Source of the DNA: an uncultured Polaribacter sp.
GTDB taxonomy: Bacteria > Bacteroidota > Bacteroidia > Flavobacteriales > Flavobacteriaceae
Assembly: GCF_947503875.1 (NCBI RefSeq)
Contig: NZ_CANNFH010000005.1
Location: 1-64,000, forward strand
DNA length: 64,000 nucleotides
Reading direction: 5' to 3'
In this document: piece by piece, positions 1 to 9,623 of the stretch
How the letters are laid out: each line of letters starts with the position of its first letter
Position numbering within the stretch: position 1 is the stretch's first letter
The notes under the pieces: generated by a model
The model's database searches: none
Seen by the model: the letters and a program-made list of their open reading frames with translations, nothing else
What the model was told of the DNA's origin: nothing
Program-made: the position numbers and the translations under genes

Positions 1-3000
1 TTTGTACCAGCATCGAACTACAATGGTCCAGTACCGGTAGTGAACTATGATTTGGTAGATGACAATGATGCTACAGATACAGACAGTTCAACCTTAATAA
101 TTACGGTAGCTGCGGTAAATGATGCACCAGTAGCAACAGATGATGTTTCAACTACATTAGTAGATACGCCTGTTATTTTAGATGTAGTAAATACAGATAA
201 TAGCAATGGAGTTGATTCTGATGTAGATGGCGATACTTTAACGGTAATAGACATCAATGGAACTGCAGTAACTCCAGGAGATGGAGTTGAAGTAGCAGTA
301 ACAGGAGGAACAGCAACGTTATTAGCAGATGGAACAATAGAAGTAACTCCAAGTTTAGGTAGTACAGATACCATTACATTCTCTTACACGATTAATGATG
401 GAAATGAAGTAACAGATACTGCAAACGTAACAGTTACTATAGGAAATACAGCACCAGTAGCCACAGATGATGTTTCAACTACATTAGTAGATACGCCTGT
501 TATTTTAGATGTAGTAAATACAGATAATAGCAATGGAGTTGATTCTGATGTAGACGGCGATACTTTAACAGTAACAACTATCAATGGAACAGCAGTAACT
601 CCAGGAGATGGAGTTCAAGTGCCAGTAATAAGAGGAACAGCAACGTTATTAGCTGACGGAACAATAGAGGTAACACCAATCTTAGGTAGCACTGAAACCA
701 TTACTTTCTCTTACACGATTAGTGATGGAAATGGAGGAACAGATACTGCAAACGTAACAGTTACAGTAATTACAGATCCAGACGACGAAGGTGAACCAGA
801 GTTAGATACTGATAAAGATGGTATTCCAGATACAGTAGATTTAGATGATGATAATGATGGTATTCCAGATTCAGTAGAAGAAAATGGAGATCCTTTAAGA
901 GATACAGATGGTGATGGTATTCTAGACCGTTTAGATTTAGATGCAGACGGTGATGGTGTGAATGATGTAATTGAGGCAGGTCATGGTGAATTAGATACAG
1001 ATAAGGATGGTAGAATTGACGGTGCAGATACAGGATCTGGTGATAATGGTTTGTTTGATGAATTAGAAGATACACCTGATAATAATGTTATTAACTATAT
1101 CCCATTAGATACTGATAATGATGGAATTCTAAACTTCCAAGATGTAGATGATGATGGAGATGGCGTACTAACAGAAGACGAAGATGTAGTTACAGTAGAT
1201 GGAGATCCTACAAATGACGATACAGATGGTGATGGAGTCCCTAATTATTTAGATACAGATGACGATAATGATGGCGTACCAACTGAAGACGAGGATGTAG
1301 TTACAGTAGATGAGGATCCTACCAATGACGATACTGATGGTGATGGAATCCCTAATTATTTAGATACAGATGATGATGGAGATGGTGTTCCAACAGAAGA
1401 CGAAGATGTAGTTACAGTAGATGGAGATCCTACAAATGACGATACTGATGGTGATGGAATCCCTAACTATTTAGATATAGACGATGATGGAGATGGTGTT
1501 CCAACAGAAGACGAAGATGTTGTTACTGTAGATGAAAATCCTACGAATGACGATACAGATGGTGATGGAATCCCTAACTATTTAGATTCAGATGACGATA
1601 ATGATGGCGTACCAACTGAAGACGAGGATGTGGTTACAGTAGATGAAGATCCTACCAATGACGATACAGATGGTGATGGAATCCCTAATTATTTAGATAC
1701 AGATGATGATGGAGATGGTGTTCCAACAGAAGACGAAGATGTTGTTACAGTAGATGAAGATCCTACGAATGACGATACAGATGGTGATGGAATCCCAAAC
1801 TATTTAGATATTGACGATGATGGTGATGGTGTTCCAACAGAAGACGAGGATGTAGTTACAGTAGATGAAGATCCTACGAATGACGATACAGATGGAGATG
1901 GTACCCCAAACTATTTAGATATTGACGATGATGGTGATGGTGTTCCAACAGAAGATGAAGATGTTGTTGTAATAGATGAAGATCCTACAAATGACGATAC
2001 AGATGGAGATGGAATCCCTAATTATTTAGATACAGATGATGATGGAGATGGTGTTCCAACAGAAGACGAGGATGTAGTTACAGTAGATGAAGATCCTACC
2101 AATGACGATACTGATGGTGATGGAATCCCTAATTATTTAGATACAGATGATGATGGAGATGGTGTTCCAACAGAAGAGGAAGATGTTGTTGTAATAGATG
2201 AAGATCCTACGAATGACGATACAGATGGAGATGGTACCCCAAACTATTTAGATATTGATGATGATAATGATGGTATTTTAACGATTGATGAGGATAACAA
2301 CGGCGATGGAGATTTTACGAATGATGACGACAATTTAGATGGAGTTCCAGATTATTTAGATAGTACAGATACAGATGGTGATGGAGTTCCAGATTCTGTA
2401 GATTTAGATGATGATAATGATGGTATTCCAGATTTAATAGAAAATGGTGGAGATAATTCATTAGATACAGATGGCGATGGTATTCCTGATCATTTAGATT
2501 TAGATTCTGATGGTGATGGTCTTACAGATCTTGAGGAGTCAGGTTCAGGAGCATTAGATGCTAATGGAGATGGAGTTATAGACGGTTCTAGAACCGGTTC
2601 AGGGCTTAATGGATTGTTTGACGATTTAGAGACGTTCCCAGACAGTGGTATTATAGCTTACACAGTTATTGATACAGATAAAGATGATAAGCGTAATTTC
2701 CAAGATGTAGATGATGATAATGATGGTATTCCTACTTCAGATGAATTTATGTTTGATTGTGATACAGATGATATAGCAGATCACTTAGATTTAACAGATT
2801 GTGATTTGGTGCCTAATGCATTTTCACCAAACGGAGATGGTACTAATGATTTGTTTGTGATTCCTGCATTAGTAAAATATCCAAACTTTACATTAGAGAT
2901 TTATAACAGATGGGGTAATCAGGTATATGATTATAAGAATAATGGTAGTACATCTCCAACATGGTGGGATGGTTTTTCTACAGGAAGGTTAACGTTAAAT

Positions 3001-3099
3001 AAAAGTAAGCCAGTACCTTCAGGAACGTATTACTACATTATTAACTTTAATGATGGTACAAGGGAACCAATTGCAGGTTGGGTTTATTTAAACAGATAA
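1..3099 (+). CDS. Large repeat-rich surface adhesin, gliding-motility-type C-terminal domain (5' end outside window)
   Basis: The reading frame is open from base 1, so the gene begins upstream and the GTG at 40 is not its start. The visible 1,032 codons show two cadherin/Ig-like repeats (124-777, starting APVATDDVSTT), then a long acidic region of DxDxDG calcium-binding (thrombospondin type 3-like) repeats, then a C-terminal domain from base 2809 (VPNAFSPNGDGTNDLF, IYNRWGNQVYD, PSGTYYYIINF). That domain is the gliding motility-associated C-terminal (CHU_C, TIGR04131) type recognised by the type IX secretion system. The protein is therefore a secreted, cell-surface, probably Ca2+-stiffened adhesin. 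The PorP/SprF and OmpA genes follow directly, as in sprB-sprF loci of gliding flavobacteria. Whether it is SprB itself cannot be decided from the 3' end. Confidence 0.93.
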   Translation, partial: FVPASNYNGPVPVVNYDLVDDNDATDTDSSTLIITVAAVNDAPVATDDVSTTLVDTPVILDVVNTDNSNGVDSDVDGDTLTVIDINGTAVTPGDGVEVAVTGGTATLLADGTIEVTPSLGSTDTITFSYTINDGNEVTDTANVTVTIGNTAPVATDDVSTTLVDTPVILDVVNTDNSNGVDSDVDGDTLTVTTINGTAVTPGDGVQVPVIRGTATLLADGTIEVTPILGSTETITFSYTISDGNGGTDTANVTVTVITDPDDEGEPELDTDKDGIPDTVDLDDDNDGIPDSVEENGDPLRDTDGDGILDRLDLDADGDGVNDVIEAGHGELDTDKDGRIDGADTGSGDNGLFDELEDTPDNNVINYIPLDTDNDGILNFQDVDDDGDGVLTEDEDVVTVDGDPTNDDTDGDGVPNYLDTDDDNDGVPTEDEDVVTVDEDPTNDDTDGDGIPNYLDTDDDGDGVPTEDEDVVTVDGDPTNDDTDGDGIPNYLDIDDDGDGVPTEDEDVVTVDENPTNDDTDGDGIPNYLDSDDDNDGVPTEDEDVVTVDEDPTNDDTDGDGIPNYLDTDDDGDGVPTEDEDVVTVDEDPTNDDTDGDGIPNYLDIDDDGDGVPTEDEDVVTVDEDPTNDDTDGDGTPNYLDIDDDGDGVPTEDEDVVVIDEDPTNDDTDGDGIPNYLDTDDDGDGVPTEDEDVVTVDEDPTNDDTDGDGIPNYLDTDDDGDGVPTEEEDVVVIDEDPTNDDTDGDGTPNYLDIDDDNDGILTIDEDNNGDGDFTNDDDNLDGVPDYLDSTDTDGDGVPDSVDLDDDNDGIPDLIENGGDNSLDTDGDGIPDHLDLDSDGDGLTDLEESGSGALDANGDGVIDGSRTGSGLNGLFDDLETFPDSGIIAYTVIDTDKDDKRNFQDVDDDNDGIPTSDEFMFDCDTDDIADHLDLTDCDLVPNAFSPNGDGTNDLFVIPALVKYPNFTLEIYNRWGNQVYDYKNNGSTSPTWWDGFSTGRLTLNKSKPVPSGTYYYIINFNDGTREPIAGWVYLNR
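124..777 (+). repeat. Two cadherin/Ig-like coding repeats, 327-bp period
   Basis: The sequence starting gcaccagtag at 124 recurs at 451, giving a 109-codon period with long stretches of near identity (for example the DVSTTLVDTPVILDVVNTD segment). More copies are likely upstream of the window, since such domains usually occur in long arrays in these adhesins. Confidence 0.85.
1108..2325 (+). repeat. In-frame tandem array, 111-bp (37-codon) unit, 11 copies
   Basis: Unit starts (codons for DTDGDG or DTDNDG) fall at 1108, 1219, 1330, 1441, 1552, 1663, 1774, 1885, 1996, 2107 and 2218, exactly 111 bp apart. The last unit is 36 codons and diverged. Each unit encodes DTDGDGIPNYLD, then DDDGDGVPTEDEDVV and DEDPTND, with only synonymous and minor changes between copies. 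Near identity at DNA level makes the array prone to gain or loss of units by recombination. Confidence 0.95.
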
Positions 3100-3123
3100 T
3101 AGATAAAAATAAAGGCAATAGAG

Positions 3124-4041
3124 ATGAAAAGATTGATATTAATAATTGCAGTTGTACTATTTACTGTTTCGGCAAAAGCACAACAAGATCCTCAGTATAC
3201 ACAGTATATGTATAATATGAATATCATTAACCCAGCGTACGCTGGGTCTAATGATGCATTGAGTTTAAATTTTTTAGGGAGAACCCAGTGGGTTGGTATA
3301 GATGGAGCGCCGCGCACATTTACTATGGGTATTAATTCACCTGTAGGAAAGAATGTAGGCTTAGGTTTGTCATTAATAGTAGATGAAATTGGGCCTATTC
3401 AGGAGCAGAATGCTTATGGAGATTTTTCATACACGTTAAGGTTAAGTGAGAAGGCTAATTTAGCTTTAGGGTTAAAGGGAGGGTTTACCTTTTTTAATGT
3501 GTGTTTGCCTTGTTTAAATCCTGTTAATGGAGGTGATCAAGCCTTTGTGAATCAGAATGTAAATAGAGTAATGCCAAATATAGGAACGGGTATTTATTAT
3601 TATACAGATAAGTTTTTTTTAGGAGCTTCTGTACCCAATTTATTAGAAACTTTGCATTTTGATAAGCGAGGTGGACAAATTACGAGAGCCTCCGAGAGGA
3701 AGCATTTATTTGTAACTTCGGGTTATGTTTTTACGTTATCAGATGCAGTTAAGTTTAAGCCTTCTGCAATGGTAAAAGCAGCAGAGGGAGCCCCATTATC
3801 TATAGATTTATCAGGGAATGTTTTGTTATACGACAAATTAGAATTTGGTTTATCTTATCGTTTAGACGAGTCAGTTTCTGGTTTGGTAAATGTTAGAGCT
3901 TCTAACAGTTTACGAATCGGATATGCTTATGATCATACCATAACTAATTTAGGTAATTTTAATTCAGGATCCCATGAGATATTTTTGTTATTTAATTTCG
4001 ATTTTGAACGCGATAAGATTAAATCCCCAAGATTCTTTTAG
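3124..4041 (+). CDS. PorP/SprF family type IX secretion outer-membrane protein
   Basis: A 305-residue protein with a signal peptide ending at about AKAQ (residues 17-20) and the family opening QDPQYTQYMYNMNIINPAYAGS, followed by alternating beta-strand segments typical of an outer-membrane barrel (TIGR03519, PorP/SprF). SprF-type paralogues are needed for secretion or surface attachment of the adhesin encoded next to them. It lies 24 bp after the adhesin stop and its end is close to the OmpA gene, so the three probably form one operon. The pairing with the upstream type-B sorting domain protein is established for sprB-sprF; its extension to this locus is inference. Confidence 0.93.
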   Translation: MKRLILIIAVVLFTVSAKAQQDPQYTQYMYNMNIINPAYAGSNDALSLNFLGRTQWVGIDGAPRTFTMGINSPVGKNVGLGLSLIVDEIGPIQEQNAYGDFSYTLRLSEKANLALGLKGGFTFFNVCLPCLNPVNGGDQAFVNQNVNRVMPNIGTGIYYYTDKFFLGASVPNLLETLHFDKRGGQITRASERKHLFVTSGYVFTLSDAVKFKPSAMVKAAEGAPLSIDLSGNVLLYDKLEFGLSYRLDESVSGLVNVRASNSLRIGYAYDHTITNLGNFNSGSHEIFLLFNFDFERDKIKSPRFF

Positions 4042-4054
4042 AAAACATCCAATT

Positions 4055-6028
4055 ATGAAAAAAACACTACAAATTACAATGGTTCTTTTTCTCTGTTCTA
4101 TTACTTTATTAGGACAAAGTAGAGCTACCAGACAAGCAGATACATTTTTTGCGAATCTTTCTTATGCAGACGCATCAAAGGCCTATAAGGCTTTGTCTAA
4201 AGAGAACGCTACAGAACATGTTCTTAGAAGATTAGGAGACAGTTATTATTTTGGGGCACAAATGCAAGATGCATTTGAGGCTTACAAAGAATTATTTGAT
4301 AGATTTCCAAATCAAAGTTCAGAGCAAATGTTTAGGTATGCACAAGCGTTAAGAAGTGTAGGCAAATTTAAAGATTCAGATATCTGGATGAAAAAGTTTT
4401 ACCAGAAGGCCAGTAAAGATGGTAGAGGGAAAAACTTTACATCAAGTCTTATTACTGTAGCAGACCTTACCCCAACAGTACCAAGTTATACGGTAGAGAA
4501 CTTAAAAAGCATCAATACAGTAAACTCAGATTTTGGAGTTACCGATTATGGGAATACGATTTTGTTTTCATCACCCAAAAAGCCAAGTGTTTACATAAAG
4601 CGTGGTCATACAAGAAATAATAAAAACTTTTTAGATATCTATAAGGTTGTAAAGGATAATATTAGCACTACAGCCGGGGATAATTCAGAAGTTAGACCAA
4701 TGTTTACAGATAAGATCAACTCAAAGTTTCATGAATCTTCGGTTACTTTTTCACCAAAAAGACAAACGATGTATTTTACAAGAAACAATTACCTTCGAGG
4801 TAAGTATAAAGAAGATAAAGATGGCGTTAATAAGTTAAAGATTTATAGGGCTACATGGAACAAGCGCAAGTGGGATGATGTTGAAGAGTTGCCGTTTAAT
4901 AGTGATGATTATTCTACAGGACATCCAAGTTTAAGCGCAGATGGAACAAAATTATATTTTGTATCAGATATGCCAGGCGGATTAGGAGGAACAGATATTT
5001 ATGTAGTATCAATAGAAGAAGACGGTAGTTTTGGCGTACCCCAAAATTTAGGACCTACAGTAAATACAGAAGGTAGAGAGATGTTTCCTTACATAGCATT
5101 AGATGATGTGTTGTACTTTTCGTCAGACGGTCACTTTGGTATTGGGGCCTTAGATGTGTTTTCTACTGTAAAAGGCAAAGAAGGTTATACAATACCAGTA
5201 AACTTACAAGCCCCTGTAAATTCAAAAATGGATGATTTTGCATTTTCTATAAATCCTTTTACAAAGCAAGGGTATTTATCTTCTAATAGATTAGGAGGTT
5301 TAGGAGACGATGATATTTATGGAGTAACACAATTAGAAATAGTTAAACCTATTGCACCTTGTGAGCAAATGGTAACTGGTATTGTAAGAGATACAAGAGA
5401 CCAAAGTTTATTACCAGGCGCAAAAGTTGTTTTAAAAGATACAGAAGGTAAAATAGTACAAGAGGTTTATGCAGATGCCAGTGCTCAGTTTAGTTTTACG
5501 AGATTAGCTTGTGATACAAATTATACCTTAACAGGCTCTAAAGAATATTACAAGGATGACTCTGCAGTTGTGTTAACCACCAAAGATAAAAAGTTAACAG
5601 TAGATTTAGATTTAGCTATTGCCTCTGACTTTGCACGAAATGAAAGGGGAGATTTAATCATACGAATAGAACCTATTTATTTTGATTATGACAAATCTAA
5701 CATAAGGCCAGATGCAGCTGTTGAATTAGATAATATTGTAAATATTATGCGCAAATACCCAAATATGATCATAGAGAGTGGTTCACATACAGATGCCAGA
5801 GGAAGAGCATCTTACAACGAGGCTTTATCCGAAAGGCGCGCACAATCTACGGTTAACTATATTGTAAGCAGGGGCATCAATCGTTCTAGAATTTCAGGCA
5901 GAGGGTATGGAGAGACAAGATTGGTAAATGGTTGTACAGATAATGACAGCCATACAAACCGCGTAAAGTGTAGCAGAGAAGAGCATCAACAAAACAGAAG
6001 AACAGAATTTGTAATTGTAACAAAATAA
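4055..6028 (+). CDS. OmpA-family envelope protein with TPR and WD40-like (PD40) repeats
   Basis: A 657-residue protein from the ATG at 4055, which begins a clear signal peptide (MKKTLQITMVLFLCSITLLGQ); the frame is open further upstream, to an ATG at 3974, but that start would overlap the PorP/SprF gene and bury the signal peptide. After TPR-like helices (about residues 25-120) come PD40 beta-propeller repeats (GHPSLSADGTKLYFVSD, GREMFPYIALDDVLYFSSDG), a carboxypeptidase-regulatory-like domain (TGIVRDTRDQSLLPGAKV) and a C-terminal OmpA domain (IYFDYDKSNIRPDA, SHTDARG, NRRTEFVI) that binds peptidoglycan. Genes of this architecture routinely follow SprF paralogues and probably anchor the adhesin-secretion complex to the cell wall. 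Confidence 0.92.
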   Translation: MKKTLQITMVLFLCSITLLGQSRATRQADTFFANLSYADASKAYKALSKENATEHVLRRLGDSYYFGAQMQDAFEAYKELFDRFPNQSSEQMFRYAQALRSVGKFKDSDIWMKKFYQKASKDGRGKNFTSSLITVADLTPTVPSYTVENLKSINTVNSDFGVTDYGNTILFSSPKKPSVYIKRGHTRNNKNFLDIYKVVKDNISTTAGDNSEVRPMFTDKINSKFHESSVTFSPKRQTMYFTRNNYLRGKYKEDKDGVNKLKIYRATWNKRKWDDVEELPFNSDDYSTGHPSLSADGTKLYFVSDMPGGLGGTDIYVVSIEEDGSFGVPQNLGPTVNTEGREMFPYIALDDVLYFSSDGHFGIGALDVFSTVKGKEGYTIPVNLQAPVNSKMDDFAFSINPFTKQGYLSSNRLGGLGDDDIYGVTQLEIVKPIAPCEQMVTGIVRDTRDQSLLPGAKVVLKDTEGKIVQEVYADASAQFSFTRLACDTNYTLTGSKEYYKDDSAVVLTTKDKKLTVDLDLAIASDFARNERGDLIIRIEPIYFDYDKSNIRPDAAVELDNIVNIMRKYPNMIIESGSHTDARGRASYNEALSERRAQSTVNYIVSRGINRSRISGRGYGETRLVNGCTDNDSHTNRVKCSREEHQQNRRTEFVIVTK

Positions 6029-6053
6029 CAAATTTTAGTTAAATAAAACCAAA

Positions 6054-6077
6054 AGAGCCCAAAAGGGCTCTTTTTTT
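6054..6077 (+). terminator. Rho-independent terminator after the adhesin/SprF/OmpA operon
   Basis: The perfect 7-bp stem agagccc / gggctct with an aaaa loop (6054-6071) is followed by a T run. It sits 26 bp after the OmpA-family stop. Confidence 0.9.
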
Positions 6078-6110
6078 ATGCCCAAAAGTCGGTATTTTCA
6101 ATAAATTGAT

Positions 6111-6118
6111 TAATTTCG
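6111..6118 (+). promoter_or_regulatory. Candidate -7 box of ileS
   Basis: TAATTTCG followed by C matches the Bacteroidota -7 consensus TAnnTTTG at all but one position and lies 24 bp before the ileS ATG. The same TAATTTCG variant precedes uvrC. Confidence 0.5.
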
Positions 6119-6142
6119 CAATCTGATTAGAAAAGAGATAAA

Positions 6143-9100
6143 ATGAGCGCTAAATTTACTGAATATAAAGGACTTGACTTACCAAAAGTTGCAGAAGAAA
6201 TTCTTAGTTATTGGCAAGAAAATGACATTTTCGATAAAAGTGTAACTTCTAGAGCAGGAGCAGAGCCTTATGTATTTTTTGAAGGGCCGCCTTCTGCAAA
6301 CGGACTTCCAGGAGTTCACCATGTTTTGGCAAGAGCTATTAAAGATATTTTTCCGCGTTATAAGACCATGAAAGGTTACCAAGTAAAGCGTAAAGCTGGT
6401 TGGGATACACATGGTTTGCCTATAGAATTAGGTGTAGAGAAAGAATTAGGAATTACAAAAGAAGATATTGGTAAAAAAATATCTGTAGAAGAGTACAATG
6501 CTGCTTGTAGAAAAGCAGTAATGCGTTACACAGATATTTGGAACGATTTAACAGAAAAAATGGGCTATTGGGTAGATATGGAGAATCCGTATATTACTTA
6601 TGAGCCTAAATATATGGAGTCTGTTTGGTGGTTGTTAAAAGAAATTTACAACAAAAAACTAATTTATAAAGGCTATACAATTCAGCCATATTCTCCCAAA
6701 GCAGGCACAGGTTTAAGTTCGCATGAGTTAAATCAACCAGGAACTTACCAAGACGTAACAGATACCACAGTTGTTGCACAATTTAAGGCTGTAAATAAAA
6801 CACTACCAGATTTTTTACAAAATTTGGGTGATATTAATTTTATTGCTTGGACCACCACTCCTTGGACTTTGCCCAGTAATACAGCTTTAACTGTTGGGCC
6901 AAAAATAGAATATGTTTTAGTAGATACTTTTAATCAGTACACATTTAAACCAGTAAAAGTTATTCTAGCTAAAAATTTAGTTGGAAAACAATTTGGAGGT
7001 AAAAATGCTTTTGAAGTAGAGACTTCTGAAGAATTACAGGCATATAAAACAGGAGAAAAGAAGATTCCTTTTTATATTGTAAAAGAATTTGTAGGTAAAG
7101 ATTTAGTAAATATTAAATACGAGCAAATTTTAGACTATAACTTAGAATTTGCTAATAAACAAGATGCTTTTAGAGTAATTTTAGGAGACTTTGTTACCAC
7201 AGAAGATGGTACAGGAATTGTACATACAGCACCAACTTTTGGGGCTGATGATGCCTTGGTTGCTAAACAAGCAAATCCAGAAATACCTGCGTTATTAATA
7301 AAAGATGAAAATGATAATTTAGTTCCTTTAGTAGATTTACAAGGTAAATTTAGAAAAGAAATTAAAGATGATGTTTATGGTTTTGCAAGTGAATACGTAA
7401 AATCGGAATATTTAAATGAAGCAGATTTTGCAGTTGAATTAAAAAATCAACAAGAAAAATTAAAAGACGTTTTAAAAAATCAAGATAAATATTTAACCGT
7501 TGATGAACGTTTAGGACTAAAATTAAAGAACGAAAACAAAGCGTTTAAAGTAGAAAAATACAAGCACAGTTACCCAAATTGTTGGCGAACAGATAAACCA
7601 ATCTTATACTATCCATTAGACTCTTGGTTTATAAAAGTAACCGATGTAAAAGACAAAATGCATGGTTTAAATAAAACCATTAACTGGAAACCAGAGTCTA
7701 CAGGAACTGGGCGTTTTGGAAATTGGTTGGCAAATGCTAATGATTGGAATTTATCTAGATCTCGTTATTGGGGAATTCCATTACCAATCTGGAGAACAGA
7801 AGATGGTAAAGAAGAAATTTGTATTGGTTCTGTAAAAGAATTAAAAGAAGAAATGGCAAAGGCTGTAAAAGCTGGCGTTTTAGCGAAAGATATTTTTGAA
7901 GATTTTGAAGTGGATAACAATTCCGAAGAAAACTATGCAAAAATAGATTTACATAAAAATATTGTTGATGAAATTATTTTAGTTTCAGCATCAGGAAAAC
8001 CGATGAAACGTGAAAGCGATTTAATAGATGTTTGGTTTGATTCTGGTTCTATGCCTTATGCACAATGGCATTACCCATTTGAAAACAAACAAAAAATTGA
8101 TGGAAATGAATCTTTTCCAGCAGATTTTATTGCGGAAGGTGTAGACCAAACACGTGGTTGGTTTTATACGCTTCACGCAATTGCTACTATGGTTTTTGAT
8201 TCTGTAGCTTACAAAAACGTAGTTTCTAACGGTTTAGTTTTAGATAAAAACGGTCATAAAATGTCTAAACGTTTGGGCAACGCTGTAGATCCGTTTACTA
8301 CCTTAAGCACATATGGTGCAGATGCCACACGTTGGTATATGATTGCAAACGCAAATCCTTGGGATAATTTAAAATTTGATTTAGAAGGTATAGAAGAAGT
8401 AAAACGTAAGTTTTTTGGTACGTTATACAATACCTACTCTTTTTTCTCTTTATATACTAATATAGATGGTTTTACTTACAAAGAGCCAGATATTCTTCAG
8501 AATAAAAGACCTGAATTAGACAGATGGATTTTATCTGAACTACATACTTTAATCAATAAAGTAGATAAATTTTATGCAGCATATGAACCAACAAGAGCAG
8601 CAAGAGCAATATCTGATTTTACACAAGATTACTTGAGTAATTGGTACGTGCGTTTAAGTAGAAGGCGTTTTTGGAAAGGAGATTATCAAACAGATAAAAT
8701 ATCTGCATATCAAACGCTATACACTTGTATGAATACCATAGCTAAGTTGGCAGCCCCAATTGCGCCATTTTTTATGGATAGATTGTACCAAGATTTAAAC
8801 TCGGTAACGGGTAAAGAAACATCAGAAAGTATACATTTAGCAAATTTCCCTGTTTTTGATGAAAGTTTTGTTGATGAAAGCTTAGAACGTAAAATGGAAA
8901 ATGCACAAACCATTTCTTCTTTAGTACTTTCTTTAAGAGCAAAAGAAAAAATAAAAGTGCGCCAGCCGCTGCAAAAAATTATGATTCCTGTTGATAATTT
9001 GCAACAGAAAGAAGAAATATTGGCAGTAGCAGCATTAATAAAGAATGAGGTAAATATTAAAGAAGTTCAAATATTAGAGGATGCTTCAGACATATTAATC

Positions 9101-9619
9101 AAACAAATAAAACCAAATTTTAAAGCTTTAGGTCCAAAATTTGGAAAGGATATGCGTTTTATAGCTGGTGAAGTACAGAAGTTTACGCAAGAAGATATTA
9201 ACACAATAGAGAAAGATAAAAACATTTCTGTAAAAGTTAATGGAAAAAATATTACCTTAGAAATCTCAGATGTAGAAATTTCATCTAAAGATATAGAAGG
9301 ATGGTTGGTAGCAAATGAACGCGGTTTAACAGTGGCGTTAGATGTTACCATAACAGAAGAATTGCGTAAAGAAGGTGTTGCTAGAGAATTGGTAAACAGA
9401 ATACAAAATGCACGTAAAGATACTGGTTTAGAGGTAACAGATAAAATTAAGTTAACCGTTTTAAATTTTGAAGATTTGCAAACATCTATACAAAATAATA
9501 AAGACTATATTATGAGCGAAACATTAACCAAGGAATTGGTTTTTGTAGATGCATTAGAAAATGGTACAGAAATTGAATTTGATACCATTAAAAGTAGAAT
9601 ATTAATTGAAAAAATGTAA
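6143..9619 (+). CDS. ileS: Isoleucyl-tRNA synthetase, type 2 (IleRS2) with GVHH signature
   Basis: A 1,158-residue class I synthetase that charges tRNA-Ile. Visible are the GPPSANG segment (48-54), the class I signature at 57-60, the editing/CP1 region with AWTTTPWTLPSN, the DQTRGWFYTLHA segment, the KMSKR loop at 706-710 and the anticodon-binding region with RRRFWKG. The C-terminal part has RQPLQKIMIPV and lacks the cysteine zinc site of type 1 enzymes, so I place it in the eukaryote-like type 2 group, usual for this phylum. The signature reads G57-V58-H59-H60 instead of HxGH: the first and third residues are swapped (see findings). The next gene starts 5 bp after its stop, suggesting co-transcription. 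Confidence 0.97.
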   Translation: MSAKFTEYKGLDLPKVAEEILSYWQENDIFDKSVTSRAGAEPYVFFEGPPSANGLPGVHHVLARAIKDIFPRYKTMKGYQVKRKAGWDTHGLPIELGVEKELGITKEDIGKKISVEEYNAACRKAVMRYTDIWNDLTEKMGYWVDMENPYITYEPKYMESVWWLLKEIYNKKLIYKGYTIQPYSPKAGTGLSSHELNQPGTYQDVTDTTVVAQFKAVNKTLPDFLQNLGDINFIAWTTTPWTLPSNTALTVGPKIEYVLVDTFNQYTFKPVKVILAKNLVGKQFGGKNAFEVETSEELQAYKTGEKKIPFYIVKEFVGKDLVNIKYEQILDYNLEFANKQDAFRVILGDFVTTEDGTGIVHTAPTFGADDALVAKQANPEIPALLIKDENDNLVPLVDLQGKFRKEIKDDVYGFASEYVKSEYLNEADFAVELKNQQEKLKDVLKNQDKYLTVDERLGLKLKNENKAFKVEKYKHSYPNCWRTDKPILYYPLDSWFIKVTDVKDKMHGLNKTINWKPESTGTGRFGNWLANANDWNLSRSRYWGIPLPIWRTEDGKEEICIGSVKELKEEMAKAVKAGVLAKDIFEDFEVDNNSEENYAKIDLHKNIVDEIILVSASGKPMKRESDLIDVWFDSGSMPYAQWHYPFENKQKIDGNESFPADFIAEGVDQTRGWFYTLHAIATMVFDSVAYKNVVSNGLVLDKNGHKMSKRLGNAVDPFTTLSTYGADATRWYMIANANPWDNLKFDLEGIEEVKRKFFGTLYNTYSFFSLYTNIDGFTYKEPDILQNKRPELDRWILSELHTLINKVDKFYAAYEPTRAARAISDFTQDYLSNWYVRLSRRRFWKGDYQTDKISAYQTLYTCMNTIAKLAAPIAPFFMDRLYQDLNSVTGKETSESIHLANFPVFDESFVDESLERKMENAQTISSLVLSLRAKEKIKVRQPLQKIMIPVDNLQQKEEILAVAALIKNEVNIKEVQILEDASDILIKQIKPNFKALGPKFGKDMRFIAGEVQKFTQEDINTIEKDKNISVKVNGKNITLEISDVEISSKDIEGWLVANERGLTVALDVTITEELRKEGVARELVNRIQNARKDTGLEVTDKIKLTVLNFEDLQTSIQNNKDYIMSETLTKELVFVDALENGTEIEFDTIKSRILIEKM

Positions 9620-9623
9620 AAAT

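Noticed and set aside
45..1075. Long open frames on the minus strand inside the adhesin gene
   Set aside because: They are antisense shadows of repetitive coding DNA, low in complexity and without signals or family features.
1108..2325. Regularly spaced repeats that could suggest a CRISPR array
   Set aside because: The period is exactly 111 bp, in frame, with no unique spacers; it codes for Ca-binding protein repeats.
3974..4054. Earlier ATG for the OmpA-family protein at 3974
   Set aside because: It would overlap the PorP/SprF gene and place a clear signal peptide 27 residues inside the protein; ATG 4055 is better.
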